Part shown: piece by piece, positions 17,448 to 26,799 of the stretch | Position numbering within the stretch: the stretch's first letter is position 1 | How the letters are laid out: each line of letters starts with the position of its first letter | NCBI RefSeq assembly: GCF_000385135.1 | Contig: NZ_ARQM01000016.1 | Location: forward strand, 1 to 64,000 | Source: Promicromonospora sukumoe 327MFSha3.1 | Lineage (GTDB): Bacteria; Actinomycetota; Actinomycetes; Actinomycetales; Cellulomonadaceae | Direction: 5' to 3' | DNA: 64,000 bases | Made by a program: the position numbers and the translations under genes | The notes under the pieces: model-generated | Databases searched by the model: none | What the model was told of the DNA's origin: nothing | Seen by the model: the letters and a program-made list of their open reading frames with translations, nothing else

Positions 17448-18212
17448 GTGCCCTCACGTGTCGCTCTCGAGCTCGCTGTCCAGGACCCGGCCGGGGCGGT
17501 GATCGCAGCCGACGTCGGCGCCCGGCGCGTCGAGCTCTGCACCGCGCTCGGCGCCACCGGCGGCATCACGCCCAGCGCCGCGCTGCTCGAGGCGGTGATC
17601 GACGCCGCCGCGGTGGTGCCGTCGTCGGACAGCGCCCCGATCCTCGAGGTGCACGTGCTGGTGCGCCCGCGGCCGGGTGGCTTCGTCTACTCGCCCGCCG
17701 AGCACGAGCTCATGCTCCGCGAGGTGGTGCTCGCGGTCGACGCGGGCGCTGACGGCGTCGTGGTGGGCGCGCTGACGCCGTCCGGCACGGTGGACGTCGC
17801 ACGCACGCGCGACCTGGTCGCCGCCGCCGAGGACGCCGAGGTGACCTTCCACCGCGCGCTCGACGTGGTGCCCGACCCGCTCGCGGCGCTGGACGTGCTG
17901 GCCGAGCTGGGCGTCGCGCGCGTCCTGACCTCCGGCGGCGCCGCCCGCGCGGCCGACGGCCTGGACCGGCTGGCGGCCCTGGTGGAGCGCAGCGCGGAGC
18001 TGGGCATCGAGATCATGGCCGGCGGCGGCGTGACGGCCGCCGACATCCCCGCCCTGGTCGGCGTGGGCGTGGACGCGGTGCACCTGTCCGCGAAGAGGAC
18101 CGTGGCCGACGCCGGCGGGCCCGGCGGCGGGGGCGACGCCGGCTACGAGGTGACGGATCAGACACTGGCCGAGGCTGCGGCCGGCGCCCTCCGCACTACG
18201 GTTGAGCCATGA
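17448..18212 (+). CDS. cutC: CutC-family protein
   Basis: A 254-residue TIM-barrel protein of the CutC family: [65 protein letters not shown] and IEIMAGGGV are characteristic. The family is named for copper homeostasis in E. coli, although that role has been questioned. The start is GTG at 17448. Its stop overlaps pgi by 4 bases (ATGA). An inserted Gly-rich loop ([10 protein letters not shown]) is near the C-terminus. Confidence 0.85.
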   Translation: MPSRVALELAVQDPAGAVIAADVGARRVELCTALGATGGITPSAALLEAVIDAAAVVPSSDSAPILEVHVLVRPRPGGFVYSPAEHELMLREVVLAVDAGADGVVVGALTPSGTVDVARTRDLVAAAEDAEVTFHRALDVVPDPLAALDVLAELGVARVLTSGGAARAADGLDRLAALVERSAELGIEIMAGGGVTAADIPALVGVGVDAVHLSAKRTVADAGGPGGGGDAGYEVTDQTLAEAAAGALRTTVEP

Positions 18213-19924
18213 CCTCAGAGCCGGCCCGTGTGCCTGTCGACGCCACCACCACCAACGCCTGGGGCTCGCTCACCGAGCTCTCCAAGAACCTCGACCCCGA
18301 CCTGCGCGGCTGGTTCGCGGCCGACCCCGAGCGGGCAGCCCGGCTGAGCCACCAGGCCGGCGACCTGCACGTCGACCTGTCGAAGAACCTGGTCACCGAC
18401 GACGTGCTCGCCGCGCTGCTCGCGCTCGCCGACGAGGTGGGCCTCGCGGAGCACCGCGACGCGATGTTCGCCGGCCGGCACATCAACGTCACCGAGGACC
18501 GCGCCGTGCTGCACACCGCGCTGCGCCGCCCCTCGGACGAGCCCTTCACCGTGGACGGCCAGGACGTCACGGCCGACGTCGCCGACGAGCTCGCCAAGGT
18601 CTACGCGTTCGCCGAGCAGGTGCGCTCCGGCGAGTGGACCGGTGTCACCGGCGAGGCCGTCCGGACCATCGTGAACATCGGCATCGGCGGCTCCGACCTC
18701 GGCCCCGTCATGGCGTACGAGGCGCTCGAGCCCTACGTCCAGGACGGCCTGGAGGTGCGGTTCGTCTCCAACATCGACCCGACCGACGTCGCGCAGAAGA
18801 CCGCCGACCTGGACCCGACCACCACGCTGTTCATCGTCGCGTCCAAGACCTTCGGCACGCTGGAGACCCTCACCAACGCGCGGCTCGCCCGCGACTGGCT
18901 GTGGCGCTCGCTGGTCGCCGCCGGCGCCATCGAGGACTCCGAGGACGGGCGCGCGGACGCCGTCGCCAAGCACTTCGTCGCCGTCTCCACGGCCCTGGAC
19001 AAGGTCGAGGCGTTCGGCATCGACCCCGCCAACGCCTTCGGGTTCTGGGACTGGGTGGGCGGCCGCTACTCCGTGGACTCGGCCATCGGCACCTCGCTCG
19101 CCGTGGCGATCGGGCCGGACGCCTTCGCCGACTTCCTCGCGGGCTTCCACGCCATGGACGAGCACTTCCGCACCACGCCGTTCGAGCAGAACGTGCCGGC
19201 GCTGATGGGCCTGCTCAACGTCTGGTACGTGAACTTCCGCGACGCGCACACGCACGCCGTCCTGCCCTACGCGCAGCAGCTCCACCGGTTCCCGGCGTAC
19301 CTGCAGCAGCTCACCATGGAGTCCAACGGCAAGTCCGTGCGCTGGGACGGCACGCCCGTCACGTCCGAGACCGGCGAGGTCTTCTGGGGTGAGCCCGGCA
19401 CCAACGGCCAGCACGCGTTCTACCAGCTCATCCACCAGGGCACGCGGCTCATCCCGGCCGACTTCATCGCCGTGGCCAACCCGGCCTACCCGCTGGCCGA
19501 CGCCGTGGGCGACGGCGGCGCCGTCGCCGCGGGGGCGGACGTGCACGGCCTGTTCCTCGCGAACTTCTTCGCGCAGACCAAGGCGCTCGCGTTCGGCAAG
19601 ACGGCCGACGAGGTGCGCGCCGAGGGCGTCGCCGAGGACCTGGTCTCGGCCAAGGTGTTCAGCGGCAACCGGCCGACGACGTCGATCCTGGCGCCCGCGC
19701 TGACCCCGTCCGTGCTGGGCCAGCTCGTGGCGCTGTACGAGCACATCACGTTCGTGCAGGGCGTCGTGTGGGGCATCGACTCGTTCGACCAGTGGGGCGT
19801 GGAGCTCGGCAAGAAGCTCGCGCTGGAGATCGCCCCGGCGGTCGCCGGCGACGAGGCCGCGCTCGCCGCGCAGGACCCGTCGACGGCGGCGCTGATCGCG
19901 AAGTACCGCGAGCTGCGCGCCTGA
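18209..19924 (+). CDS. pgi: Glucose-6-phosphate isomerase
   Basis: A 571-residue enzyme, close to the usual length, that interconverts glucose 6-phosphate and fructose 6-phosphate in glycolysis. Landmarks are [36 protein letters not shown] (sugar-phosphate site), [11 protein letters not shown] and the PGI signature in [19 protein letters not shown], which contains the catalytic Glu/His. It starts in the stop of cutC. A D/G/A-rich insert ([10 protein letters not shown]) marks the middle. Confidence 0.96.
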   Translation: MTSEPARVPVDATTTNAWGSLTELSKNLDPDLRGWFAADPERAARLSHQAGDLHVDLSKNLVTDDVLAALLALADEVGLAEHRDAMFAGRHINVTEDRAVLHTALRRPSDEPFTVDGQDVTADVADELAKVYAFAEQVRSGEWTGVTGEAVRTIVNIGIGGSDLGPVMAYEALEPYVQDGLEVRFVSNIDPTDVAQKTADLDPTTTLFIVASKTFGTLETLTNARLARDWLWRSLVAAGAIEDSEDGRADAVAKHFVAVSTALDKVEAFGIDPANAFGFWDWVGGRYSVDSAIGTSLAVAIGPDAFADFLAGFHAMDEHFRTTPFEQNVPALMGLLNVWYVNFRDAHTHAVLPYAQQLHRFPAYLQQLTMESNGKSVRWDGTPVTSETGEVFWGEPGTNGQHAFYQLIHQGTRLIPADFIAVANPAYPLADAVGDGGAVAAGADVHGLFLANFFAQTKALAFGKTADEVRAEGVAEDLVSAKVFSGNRPTTSILAPALTPSVLGQLVALYEHITFVQGVVWGIDSFDQWGVELGKKLALEIAPAVAGDEAALAAQDPSTAALIAKYRELRA

Positions 19925-20018
19925 CGACACCCGTACGAGGAGCCCCGCGGCCCGTCGGTTAGAGGATTCTCATCCGAATCGAAGGGCTTTCGCCGGTAGC
20001 GGCTGCGAGGATGACGTG

Positions 20019-21272
20019 ATGACCACGCACCTCGATCTGCTGACCGGCGAGTCCGCCGCGGGGCTCCTCGACGCCGCCGTGGCGACGGCGGGCGGGGAGC
20101 TGGTCGACTGGCGGGTGCGGCAGGTGGACCACCGCCCCGGCTCGACCACGACCGTCGCCTACCGCGCCACCGTGCGCTGGAACGGCGTGGAGCGCTCCGA
20201 GACGCTGGGCGCGAGCGTGGGACGGGCGCGGGACGGGCGCAAGCCGGGCGTGGTCACGCTGTCGGACGGCGACGCGACGGTCGCCGTCTGGCGGTTCCCC
20301 GGCGACCCCGCGCTGCCGGCCCTGCCGCGCGCGTTCGACCCGGCCGCCGTCGAGGAGCTGCTGGCGGGGCTGGGCGTGGGCCCACGCGAGCGCGCCCACC
20401 CCGAGCTCAAGGTCCGCGCGTACCGGCCCACCCGGCGCGCGGTGCTGGAGGCCACGGCGGCGTCGTCCCGGGTGTTCCTCAAGGTGCTGCGGCCCCGCAA
20501 GGTCGCGGACCTGCACCAGCGGCACGCGCTGCTGTCCCGGGCCGGGCTGCCGGTGCCGCGCCCGCTCGGCTGGTCCGACGACGGCCTGCTGGTGCTGTCC
20601 CCGCTGCGCGGCACCGAGATGCGCACCGCCGTCCGCGACGGCGGCCGCATCCCCTCCCCGCCGGAGATCCTGAACCTGCTCGACCGGCTGCCCGCCGAGG
20701 TGCGCGACCTGCCGCGCCGCCCGGCCTGGAGCGAGTCGGCGCAGCACTACGCGGGCGTGATCGGCGCGGCCCTGCCGGCCGAGGCCGGGCGCGCGAGCGA
20801 CCTGGCCGGCGCCGTGGCGGAGCGCCTCGCGGAGCGCGGCGTCGGGGCCGACCCGACGCACGGCGACCTGTACGAGGCGCAGATCATGCTCACCGACGGG
20901 CACGTCACCGGCCTGCTCGACGTCGACTCCGCGGGTCCGGGGCACCGGGCCGACGACCTCGCCTGCCTGGTGGCCCACCTGGACGTGCTCTCGCTCGTGG
21001 GCGGCTCCGACGCCGAGCAGGTGGCCCGCGCGGCGCGGATGCACCGGCTCGCAGCCGACTACGCGGCCGGGTTCGTGACCGCACCCGGCAGCCGGGGCGC
21101 CGACCGGAGCGACCTGGCCGCGCGCGTCGCGGGCGTGCTGCTCTCGCTGGCCACCGGCCCGCACCGCGTGCAGGAGCGGCATTGGCAGGCGGCCACCTCG
21201 CGCCGCCTCGACGTCGTCGCCGCCTGGCTCGACGGCTCGCGCCTCGCGGCCGCCGGCGTGGGCCACGCATGA
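20019..21272 (+). CDS. Aminoglycoside phosphotransferase-like (APH) protein
   Basis: A 417-residue protein with a kinase-like C-terminal half: FLKVLRPRK (ATP-binding Lys), then the catalytic loop THGDLYEAQIMLTDGHVTGLLD and the metal-binding GLLDVDSAGPGHRADDLACL. This pattern defines the APH/choline kinase superfamily, whose members phosphorylate small molecules, not only antibiotics. The first about 140 residues form an unusual N-terminal domain. The GTG at 20016 immediately precedes the chosen ATG. It overlaps the downstream histidine kinase by 4 bases, so the three genes may form one operon. Substrate is unknown. Confidence 0.78.
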   Translation: MTTHLDLLTGESAAGLLDAAVATAGGELVDWRVRQVDHRPGSTTTVAYRATVRWNGVERSETLGASVGRARDGRKPGVVTLSDGDATVAVWRFPGDPALPALPRAFDPAAVEELLAGLGVGPRERAHPELKVRAYRPTRRAVLEATAASSRVFLKVLRPRKVADLHQRHALLSRAGLPVPRPLGWSDDGLLVLSPLRGTEMRTAVRDGGRIPSPPEILNLLDRLPAEVRDLPRRPAWSESAQHYAGVIGAALPAEAGRASDLAGAVAERLAERGVGADPTHGDLYEAQIMLTDGHVTGLLDVDSAGPGHRADDLACLVAHLDVLSLVGGSDAEQVARAARMHRLAADYAAGFVTAPGSRGADRSDLAARVAGVLLSLATGPHRVQERHWQAATSRRLDVVAAWLDGSRLAAAGVGHA

Positions 21273-22750
21273 GCCTGCGCCGGCCCTCGGTCCGGGCCAA
21301 GGTGGTCGCGGTGGTCGTGGCGGTGACCGCGATCGGGCTGCTCGCGGCCGGGCTGCTCACCCACGCCATCCAGTCCCAGCAGATCATGGACGACATCTCC
21401 GAGGACTTCGACCAGGAGATCGGCGAGCTGCAGCGGCTCGCGAAAGAAGGCGTGGACCCGGAGACCGGCGAGGACTTCCGCGGCGCCGGGCGGCTGATGA
21501 GCGTCGCCATGGAGCGCAACGTCCCGGGCACCAACGAGATGTTCGTGAGCTACCTCGACGGCCAGCACCAGCAGTCCAGCCCGCCCACGTTCAGCCGGGT
21601 GGTCGCGGACGACCCGGTGGTCCAGGAGGTCGTCGCCGGGCTGACGCCGGATTCGGCCACGACCGTCGAGCAGGAGATCGAGACCGAGATCGGCCGGGTG
21701 TGGTTCGTCGTCGTGCCGGTGACCGTGGCCGACCGGCAGGAGGTGGGCGCGTACGTCATGGCGTCCGCGCTGGACCGGTCGCTCGCCGCCGAGACCGCCG
21801 TGATGCGCACCTACGCGATCGTCTGCTCCGTGGCGCTGGTGCTGCTGGGGCTGTTCGCCTGGCTCGTGGTCAGCCGCCTGCTGCGGCCCCTGCGCCAGCT
21901 CAGCGCCACCGCGACGCGGGTGACCGAGACGGACCTGTCGCAGCGCGTCCCCGTCGCGACCGACGACGACCTGGGCGAGCTGGCGGGCGCGTTCAACACC
22001 ATGCTCGACCGGCTGTCGACGGCCATCGAGACCCAGCGCCGGTTCCTGGACGACGCCGGCCACGAGCTGCGCACGCCGCTGACCGTGCTGCGCGGCCACC
22101 TGGAGGTGCTCGACCCCGACGACCCGGCCGACGTCCGCGAGACGCGGGACCTGCTGCTGGACGAGACCTCGCGGATGGGGCAGATCGTGGAGGAGCTCGT
22201 GCTGCTCGCCAAGGCGGAGCGGTCCGACTTCGTGACCCTGGCCCCCGTGGACCTGGGCCGGTTCACGGACGACGTGCACGACAAGGCGCGGGCGCTGGGC
22301 GCCCGCCGCTGGGTGGTGGACGCGCGGGCCGACGTCGAGGTGGCCGGCGACGCGCACCGGCTCACCCAGGCGGTGCTCCAGCTCGCGGACAACGCCGTGA
22401 AGTTCACCGGCGCCGACGACGAGGTGGGCATCGGCACGCAGGTGTACGACGGCCCGTCCGGCCGCACCGTGCGGCTCTGGGTGCGCGACACCGGGCCGGG
22501 CGTGCCGCCCGAGGAGGCGGAGCGCATCTTCGACCGGTTCGCGCGGGGGAGCGACACGGGCGGCGCCTCGGGCTCGGGCCTGGGGCTGGCGATCGTGCGG
22601 GCCATCGCGCAGGGGCACGGCGGCGACGTCGTGGTGGAACGGTCTGATGGCGGTGGGGCGCGCTTCGTGATGACGTGGCCCCTCGGCGGGCCCGGGCAGC
22701 GGGCGGTCCCGCCCGAGACCAGGCGCGAGACGGCGGAGGAGGCGGCGTGA
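21269..22750 (+). CDS. Sensor histidine kinase, HisKA type
   Basis: A 493-residue kinase. Two membrane helices (about residues 11-31 and 173-193) enclose an extracellular sensor of about 140 residues rich in acidic and Gln residues. A HAMP domain follows (SRLLRPLRQLSATATRVTET), then the H-box FLDDAGHELRTPLTVLRGHL, an N-box (ADNAVKF), DTGPGVPPEE and the G-box GSGLGLAIVRAIAQGHGG. It is linked by 4-base overlaps to the phosphotransferase upstream and its regulator downstream. Confidence 0.93.
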   Translation: MSLRRPSVRAKVVAVVVAVTAIGLLAAGLLTHAIQSQQIMDDISEDFDQEIGELQRLAKEGVDPETGEDFRGAGRLMSVAMERNVPGTNEMFVSYLDGQHQQSSPPTFSRVVADDPVVQEVVAGLTPDSATTVEQEIETEIGRVWFVVVPVTVADRQEVGAYVMASALDRSLAAETAVMRTYAIVCSVALVLLGLFAWLVVSRLLRPLRQLSATATRVTETDLSQRVPVATDDDLGELAGAFNTMLDRLSTAIETQRRFLDDAGHELRTPLTVLRGHLEVLDPDDPADVRETRDLLLDETSRMGQIVEELVLLAKAERSDFVTLAPVDLGRFTDDVHDKARALGARRWVVDARADVEVAGDAHRLTQAVLQLADNAVKFTGADDEVGIGTQVYDGPSGRTVRLWVRDTGPGVPPEEAERIFDRFARGSDTGGASGSGLGLAIVRAIAQGHGGDVVVERSDGGGARFVMTWPLGGPGQRAVPPETRRETAEEAA

Positions 22751-23412
22751 ACCAGATCCTGATCGCGGAGGACGAGGAGCGCATCGCGCAGTTCGTGCGC
22801 AAGGGCCTCAAGGCGCACGGCTTCCAGCCCACGGTGGTCGCGGACGGCGCCTCGGCGCTCGGCCACGCCATGTCGGGCGGCTACGACCTGATGGTGCTGG
22901 ACATCGGGCTGCCCGTGCTGGACGGGTTCACCGTGCTGCAGCGCCTGCGCGACGTCGGCTCCACGCTCCCCGTGGTGATCCTCACGGCGCGGGACTCGCT
23001 GTCGGACCGGGTCGCGGGCCTGGAGGGCGGGGCGGACGACTACATGTCCAAGCCGTTCGGCTTCGACGAGCTGCTCGCGCGGATCCGGCTGCGGCTGCGC
23101 AAGGCGGCGGGGGAGGCCGCGCCGTCCGACCGGCTGGAGCACGGGGGCGTGGGGCTCGACCTGCGTACCCGCACCGCCACCGTGGCCGGGCGGGAGGTGG
23201 AGCTGTCCGCGCGTGAGTTCGCGCTCGCGGAGGTGTTCCTGCAGCACCCGGGCCAGGTCATGTCCCGGGAGCAGCTCCTGTCGCGCGTGTGGGGGTACGA
23301 CTTCGACCCCGGGTCCAACGTGGTGGACGTGTACGTGCGGTACCTGCGCAAGAAGCTCGGCGCCGACCACATCGAGACCGTGCGGGGCGCCGGCTACCGG
23401 TTCCGCGGCTGA
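22747..23412 (+). CDS. OmpR-family response regulator
   Basis: A 221-residue regulator: receiver (ILIAEDEERIAQFVRKGL, phosphosite Asp in MVLDIGLPVLDG, the TAR and K in MSKPFGFDELLARI) and a C-terminal winged helix (LSAREFALAEVFLQHPG, then VDVYVRYLRKKLGADHIETV). The GTG overlaps the kinase stop (GTGA). Paired CTCATCC repeats downstream (23442-23470) may be its binding site and would place the next gene under its control. Confidence 0.93.
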   Translation: MNQILIAEDEERIAQFVRKGLKAHGFQPTVVADGASALGHAMSGGYDLMVLDIGLPVLDGFTVLQRLRDVGSTLPVVILTARDSLSDRVAGLEGGADDYMSKPFGFDELLARIRLRLRKAAGEAAPSDRLEHGGVGLDLRTRTATVAGREVELSAREFALAEVFLQHPGQVMSREQLLSRVWGYDFDPGSNVVDVYVRYLRKKLGADHIETVRGAGYRFRG

Positions 23413-23430
23413 CCCGGGGTCGGTCAGGAC

Positions 23431-23470
23431 ATGAGAACCGTCTCATCCTCGTCTCCTCGTCGCCTCATCC
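23431..23470. promoter_or_regulatory. Candidate response-regulator site
   Basis: Two CTCATCC repeats (23442 and 23464) are exactly 22 bases apart, two helical turns, as is common for OmpR-type dimers. They overlap a small palindrome ATGAGA-accg-TCTCAT (23431-23446). The site lies between the regulator and the small secreted-protein gene. Confidence 0.4.
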
Positions 23471-23537
23471 GGGCGGGGCAGACTCGTGGTCAGCAGGCAC
23501 CCGACCGAGGTGCCAGGAGAAACCGGGAGGCACTCAG

Positions 23538-23960
23538 ATGAACCCCTCGTCCATGAAGAAGCGCTGGGTCGTCGTCGGGACGGCCGCCGTGCTCGGCATC
23601 GCCGGCGCGAGCACCGCCGCCGCGCTGAACGACCCGGCCCCGCACACCGCGTCCTCCGACGCCGTCGCACTGTCGGGCGGCACCGGGGCCGACGACGGCG
23701 CGGCCGCCGCCGATCCGTCGCCCGAGTCGGCGGACTCGCCGAACGAGTCTGCCGTCGACACCCCTGGCTCCGCGCAGTCCGCGGACTCGCCGGGCGACGC
23801 CAACTACGACCCGTCGCCGGAGTCGGCGGACTCGCCGAACGAGTCGGCGGTGGACACGGCGGGCTCGGCGCAGTCGGCCGACTCGCCGGACGACGCGAAC
23901 TACCAGAGCCCGGCCGACAACACGCCGGACGACGCCGACGACGACCGCGGCGACGACTGA
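23538..23960 (+). CDS. Small secreted acidic repeat protein
   Basis: A 140-residue protein with a signal peptide (KKRWVVVGTAAVLGIAGAST, cleavage near ALN) and a very acidic Ser/Asp/Pro/Ala-rich body. A 32-residue unit beginning DPSPESADSPNESAVDT occurs twice in tandem (about residues 56-87 and 88-119), with two substitutions. The tail is DDADDDRGDD. GGGAGG lies upstream of the ATG. It follows a two-component system and a candidate operator, so it may be its main target. No known domain. The tail suggests a disordered, possibly cation-binding, surface peptide. Confidence 0.75.
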   Translation: MNPSSMKKRWVVVGTAAVLGIAGASTAAALNDPAPHTASSDAVALSGGTGADDGAAAADPSPESADSPNESAVDTPGSAQSADSPGDANYDPSPESADSPNESAVDTAGSAQSADSPDDANYQSPADNTPDDADDDRGDD

Positions 23961-23979
23961 CCCCGTCGCGCAGGCACCC

Positions 23980-24021
23980 CGACAGGACCTCGGGTCACCC
24001 CGGTGACCCGAGGTCCTGTCG
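23980..24021 (+). terminator. 20-bp perfect hairpin
   Basis: CGACAGGACCTCGGGTCACC and its exact complement are separated by only two bases (CC). It follows the acidic-protein gene by 20 bases and precedes the M81 gene, so a terminator is likely. Its GGTCACC/GGTGACC core resembles the centre of the dispersed palindrome, but the outer arms differ. Confidence 0.8.
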
Positions 24022-24099
24022 CGTCCGGACGGGTACGGGCTGGTTTCGCCAGGGACGAACGGGTACGAACCGGTAACCCGCCCCGCCTACACTGCGCGC

Positions 24100-25593
24100 G
24101 TGACCCGTACCCACCAGAGACCGCGGATCGCGATCTGCGGCATGGCCATCGAGTCCAGCACGTTCTCCCCGCACCGCTCGGGCTGGGAGGCGTTCACCCT
24201 GCTGCGTGGCAACGAGCTCGTCCGGCGGTACCCGTTCCTGCGCGACGGCACGGCCCTGCGCCGCGAGGCCGAGTGGGTGGGGATCCTGCGCGCCGGGGCG
24301 CTCCCGGGCGGCGCCGTCCTCACGGACGTCTACGAGACGGTCCGCACCGAGATCGGCCTGGCGCTGGAGGCACAGGGCCCGTTCGACGGCGTGCTGCTCG
24401 AGATCCACGGGGCCATGGCCGTGCTCGGGTACACCGACGCGGAGGCGGACCTCGCGCGGGCGGTGCGCGCCGCCGTCGGGCCGGACTGCCTGGTCTCGGC
24501 GTCCATGGACCTGCACGGCAACGTGTCGCGGGAGCTCGCGGCGACCGTCGACCTCATCGCCTGCCACCGCACGGCCCCGCACGAGGACGAGGACGAGGCG
24601 CGCGAGCGCGCCGCCACCGACCTGCTGCGGCGCGTCCACGGGGCGGGCCGGCCGCGCAAGGCCTGGGTGCAGGTGCCCGTGCTGCTGCCGGGGGAGCGGA
24701 CGAGCACCCGGCTGGAGCCCGCGAAGGGCATCTACGAGGACGTCGCGCGGGTCGGCGAGCTCGACGGCGTCCTCGACGCCTCGCTCTGGGTCGGGTACGC
24801 GTGGGCGGACGAGCCGCGCTGCCGGGCCGCCGTCGTGGTCATGGGCGACGACGACGCCGTCATCACCCGGGAGGCCGCGCGCCTGGCGCGCCGGTACTGG
24901 GACGCGCGCGACGAGTTCGAGCTCGTCGCCCCGGCCGGCACGTACGAGGAGTGCCTGCGGGCGGTCCTGGCGAGCGACGCGCGGCCGTTCGTCCTGTCGG
25001 ACTCCGGCGACAACCCCATGGCCGGCGGGGCGGGCGACGTCACCTGGACCCTCGCGCGGCTCCTCGCGGAGCCCGCCTTCGCTGCCGAGCCCGCCCTGGG
25101 CGGCCGCACCGCGATCTACGCCGCCCTGCCCGACGCCGACGCCGCCCGCGCGGTCGCGGACGCCGGTGTGGGCGCCACCGTCGAGGTGGAGGCCGGGGCC
25201 CGGGTCGACGCCGGTCCGCACGGGCCGGTCACGCTGCGCGGCGTGGTCGAGCACGTGCGCACGGACGACCCGCTGGCGGGGATCGTGTGCGTCGTGGCCG
25301 CCAGCGGGCTGCGCGTGGTCCTGACCGAGCGCCGCCGGCCGTACCACCTGGAGTCCGACTTCACGGCGATCGGCCTGGACCCGCGCGGTACCGACGTCGT
25401 GGTGGTGAAGATCGGCAACCTGGAGACCGAGCTCCACGACATGGCCGAGGACTGGATGCTCGTGCTCACGCCCGGTGGGGTGGACCAGGACCTGCGCCGC
25501 CTGCGCCACACCGGCCTGGGCGGGCCGGTGTGGCCCTTCGACGACGACGCCGCCTTCGGCGACGGCCCCGACCTCACGCCGGAGCTGCTCTGA
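24100..25593 (+). CDS. M81-family metallopeptidase (MlrC-like)
   Basis: A 497-residue protein of the M81 family, named for MlrC of microcystin degraders. Family blocks include IAICGMAIESSTFSPHRSG at the start, LLEIHGAMAV, ASMDLHGNVS and IACHRTAPHEDE (likely zinc ligands), and DSGDNPMAGGAGD. It is probably a cytoplasmic zinc hydrolase acting on small peptides or amide derivatives; natural substrates are unknown. The start is GTG at 24100, behind a strong terminator hairpin. It is convergent with the GNAT gene, 15 bases away. Confidence 0.82.
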   Translation: MTRTHQRPRIAICGMAIESSTFSPHRSGWEAFTLLRGNELVRRYPFLRDGTALRREAEWVGILRAGALPGGAVLTDVYETVRTEIGLALEAQGPFDGVLLEIHGAMAVLGYTDAEADLARAVRAAVGPDCLVSASMDLHGNVSRELAATVDLIACHRTAPHEDEDEARERAATDLLRRVHGAGRPRKAWVQVPVLLPGERTSTRLEPAKGIYEDVARVGELDGVLDASLWVGYAWADEPRCRAAVVVMGDDDAVITREAARLARRYWDARDEFELVAPAGTYEECLRAVLASDARPFVLSDSGDNPMAGGAGDVTWTLARLLAEPAFAAEPALGGRTAIYAALPDADAARAVADAGVGATVEVEAGARVDAGPHGPVTLRGVVEHVRTDDPLAGIVCVVAASGLRVVLTERRRPYHLESDFTAIGLDPRGTDVVVVKIGNLETELHDMAEDWMLVLTPGGVDQDLRRLRHTGLGGPVWPFDDDAAFGDGPDLTPELL

Positions 25594-25608
25594 CGAGCGC
25601 CGTGCGGG

Positions 25609-26733
25609 TTACAGCGGGCCCTGGAAGTCCGCGCTGCCGCCCGCGGGGACGAACCCGAGCGCGATGTTGATCGCGAGCATGTGCGGGTTCTCCTCGTTGT
25701 TCCAGGTGTAGATGCGCTGCGCCCCCGGGCGCAGCCGCGCGTGCTCGCGCAGGTTGACGGCCTTGACGAGCATCCCGAGCCGGTGCCCGCGGTGCGCCTT
25801 GAGCACCACCGTCGACTGCTGGTTGGTGTGCTCGGGCTGGAGGTCGTTCCACTGCAGCATGGTCATCGCGACCAGCTTGCCCGTGGCCACGTGCTCGGCC
25901 GCCGTCACCACGTACTGGTCGCCCTTCGCGGCGATCGTCGCGTCCTCGGTGCGGATCCGGTCCGCGTCCCAGACGTCCGACTCGACCTCCAGGCCGCCCC
26001 GCGGCTCGTCGTCCGACAGCGCCTGCTCCAGGGCCGCGTACTGCTCGATCCACTCCTCCGGCATCGGCGCCGTCCAGGTGTGCACGCGGTACGCGTCGCC
26101 CGCGACGGCGCGCGCCTCGGCCTCGAACCGCGACACCGCCTCCGGCAGGACGGGCAGGTCCACCCGGGACCGGCGCTCCACGAGCTGGAGCGTCAGGCCC
26201 AGCTTCTGCGCGAGCAGGACTCCCGGCAGGTCCGCCGCGATCTCGCCGCTGCCCGACGCCGGGGTCAGCGTCTCGCCCGCCGGCCGGTCCGGACCGAAGT
26301 CGATGGATGCCAGGAGCGTGGTCCGGCCCTCCGCCCGGGCGGAGCCCTGCACCCACCGCGCCAGCGCGGCGCCGATGCCCTGGCGCCGGTGCTCCGGGTG
26401 GACCACGACGAAGCTGATCGCGAGCTCGGGGTTCGAGTGCACGTGGAGGAACACGAGGGCGGTGCCCACGACCTGCGGCCCGGCGGGCGTGTCCACCACG
26501 GCGATCTGCCGCAGCTTGCGCATGTAGTCCTGGTTGTTCATCCCGACCAGGATCCCGATCGGGGTCGGGCTGCCGTCAGCGTTTCCCAGGTCGGCCTTGT
26601 TCGCCGTGACGTGCAGCTCCGCGATGCCGCGGTACGCCCACGCGTCGGCGTCGTCGAGCGACGCCGGATGGGGCGGGGTCAGGAGCCGCCACGCCGACGT
26701 CGCCGGGGCGGGTACTGCCGAGGAAGTGGTCAT
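25609..26733 (-). CDS. Double-domain GNAT acetyltransferase (paralog 1)
   Basis: A 374-residue protein with two acetyltransferase (GNAT) halves. The first has the acetyl-CoA loop HPEHRRQGIGAALARW near residue 120; the second has LKAHRGHRLGMLVKAVNL near residue 315. Similar two-domain proteins in actinobacteria are related to mycothiol synthase-like folds but their substrates are unknown. It is about the same length and layout as the gene at 29524, so the two are paralogs flanking the GH3 gene. It is predicted cytoplasmic. Confidence 0.8.
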   Translation of the reverse strand: MTTSSAVPAPATSAWRLLTPPHPASLDDADAWAYRGIAELHVTANKADLGNADGSPTPIGILVGMNNQDYMRKLRQIAVVDTPAGPQVVGTALVFLHVHSNPELAISFVVVHPEHRRQGIGAALARWVQGSARAEGRTTLLASIDFGPDRPAGETLTPASGSGEIAADLPGVLLAQKLGLTLQLVERRSRVDLPVLPEAVSRFEAEARAVAGDAYRVHTWTAPMPEEWIEQYAALEQALSDDEPRGGLEVESDVWDADRIRTEDATIAAKGDQYVVTAAEHVATGKLVAMTMLQWNDLQPEHTNQQSTVVLKAHRGHRLGMLVKAVNLREHARLRPGAQRIYTWNNEENPHMLAINIALGFVPAGGSADFQGPL

Positions 26734-26799
26734 GGACCCAGGGTGCTCCGGGCGGTGCGGGGGCGCACGGCTTTATTGCCGGCCCGATAGCGTGACCGC

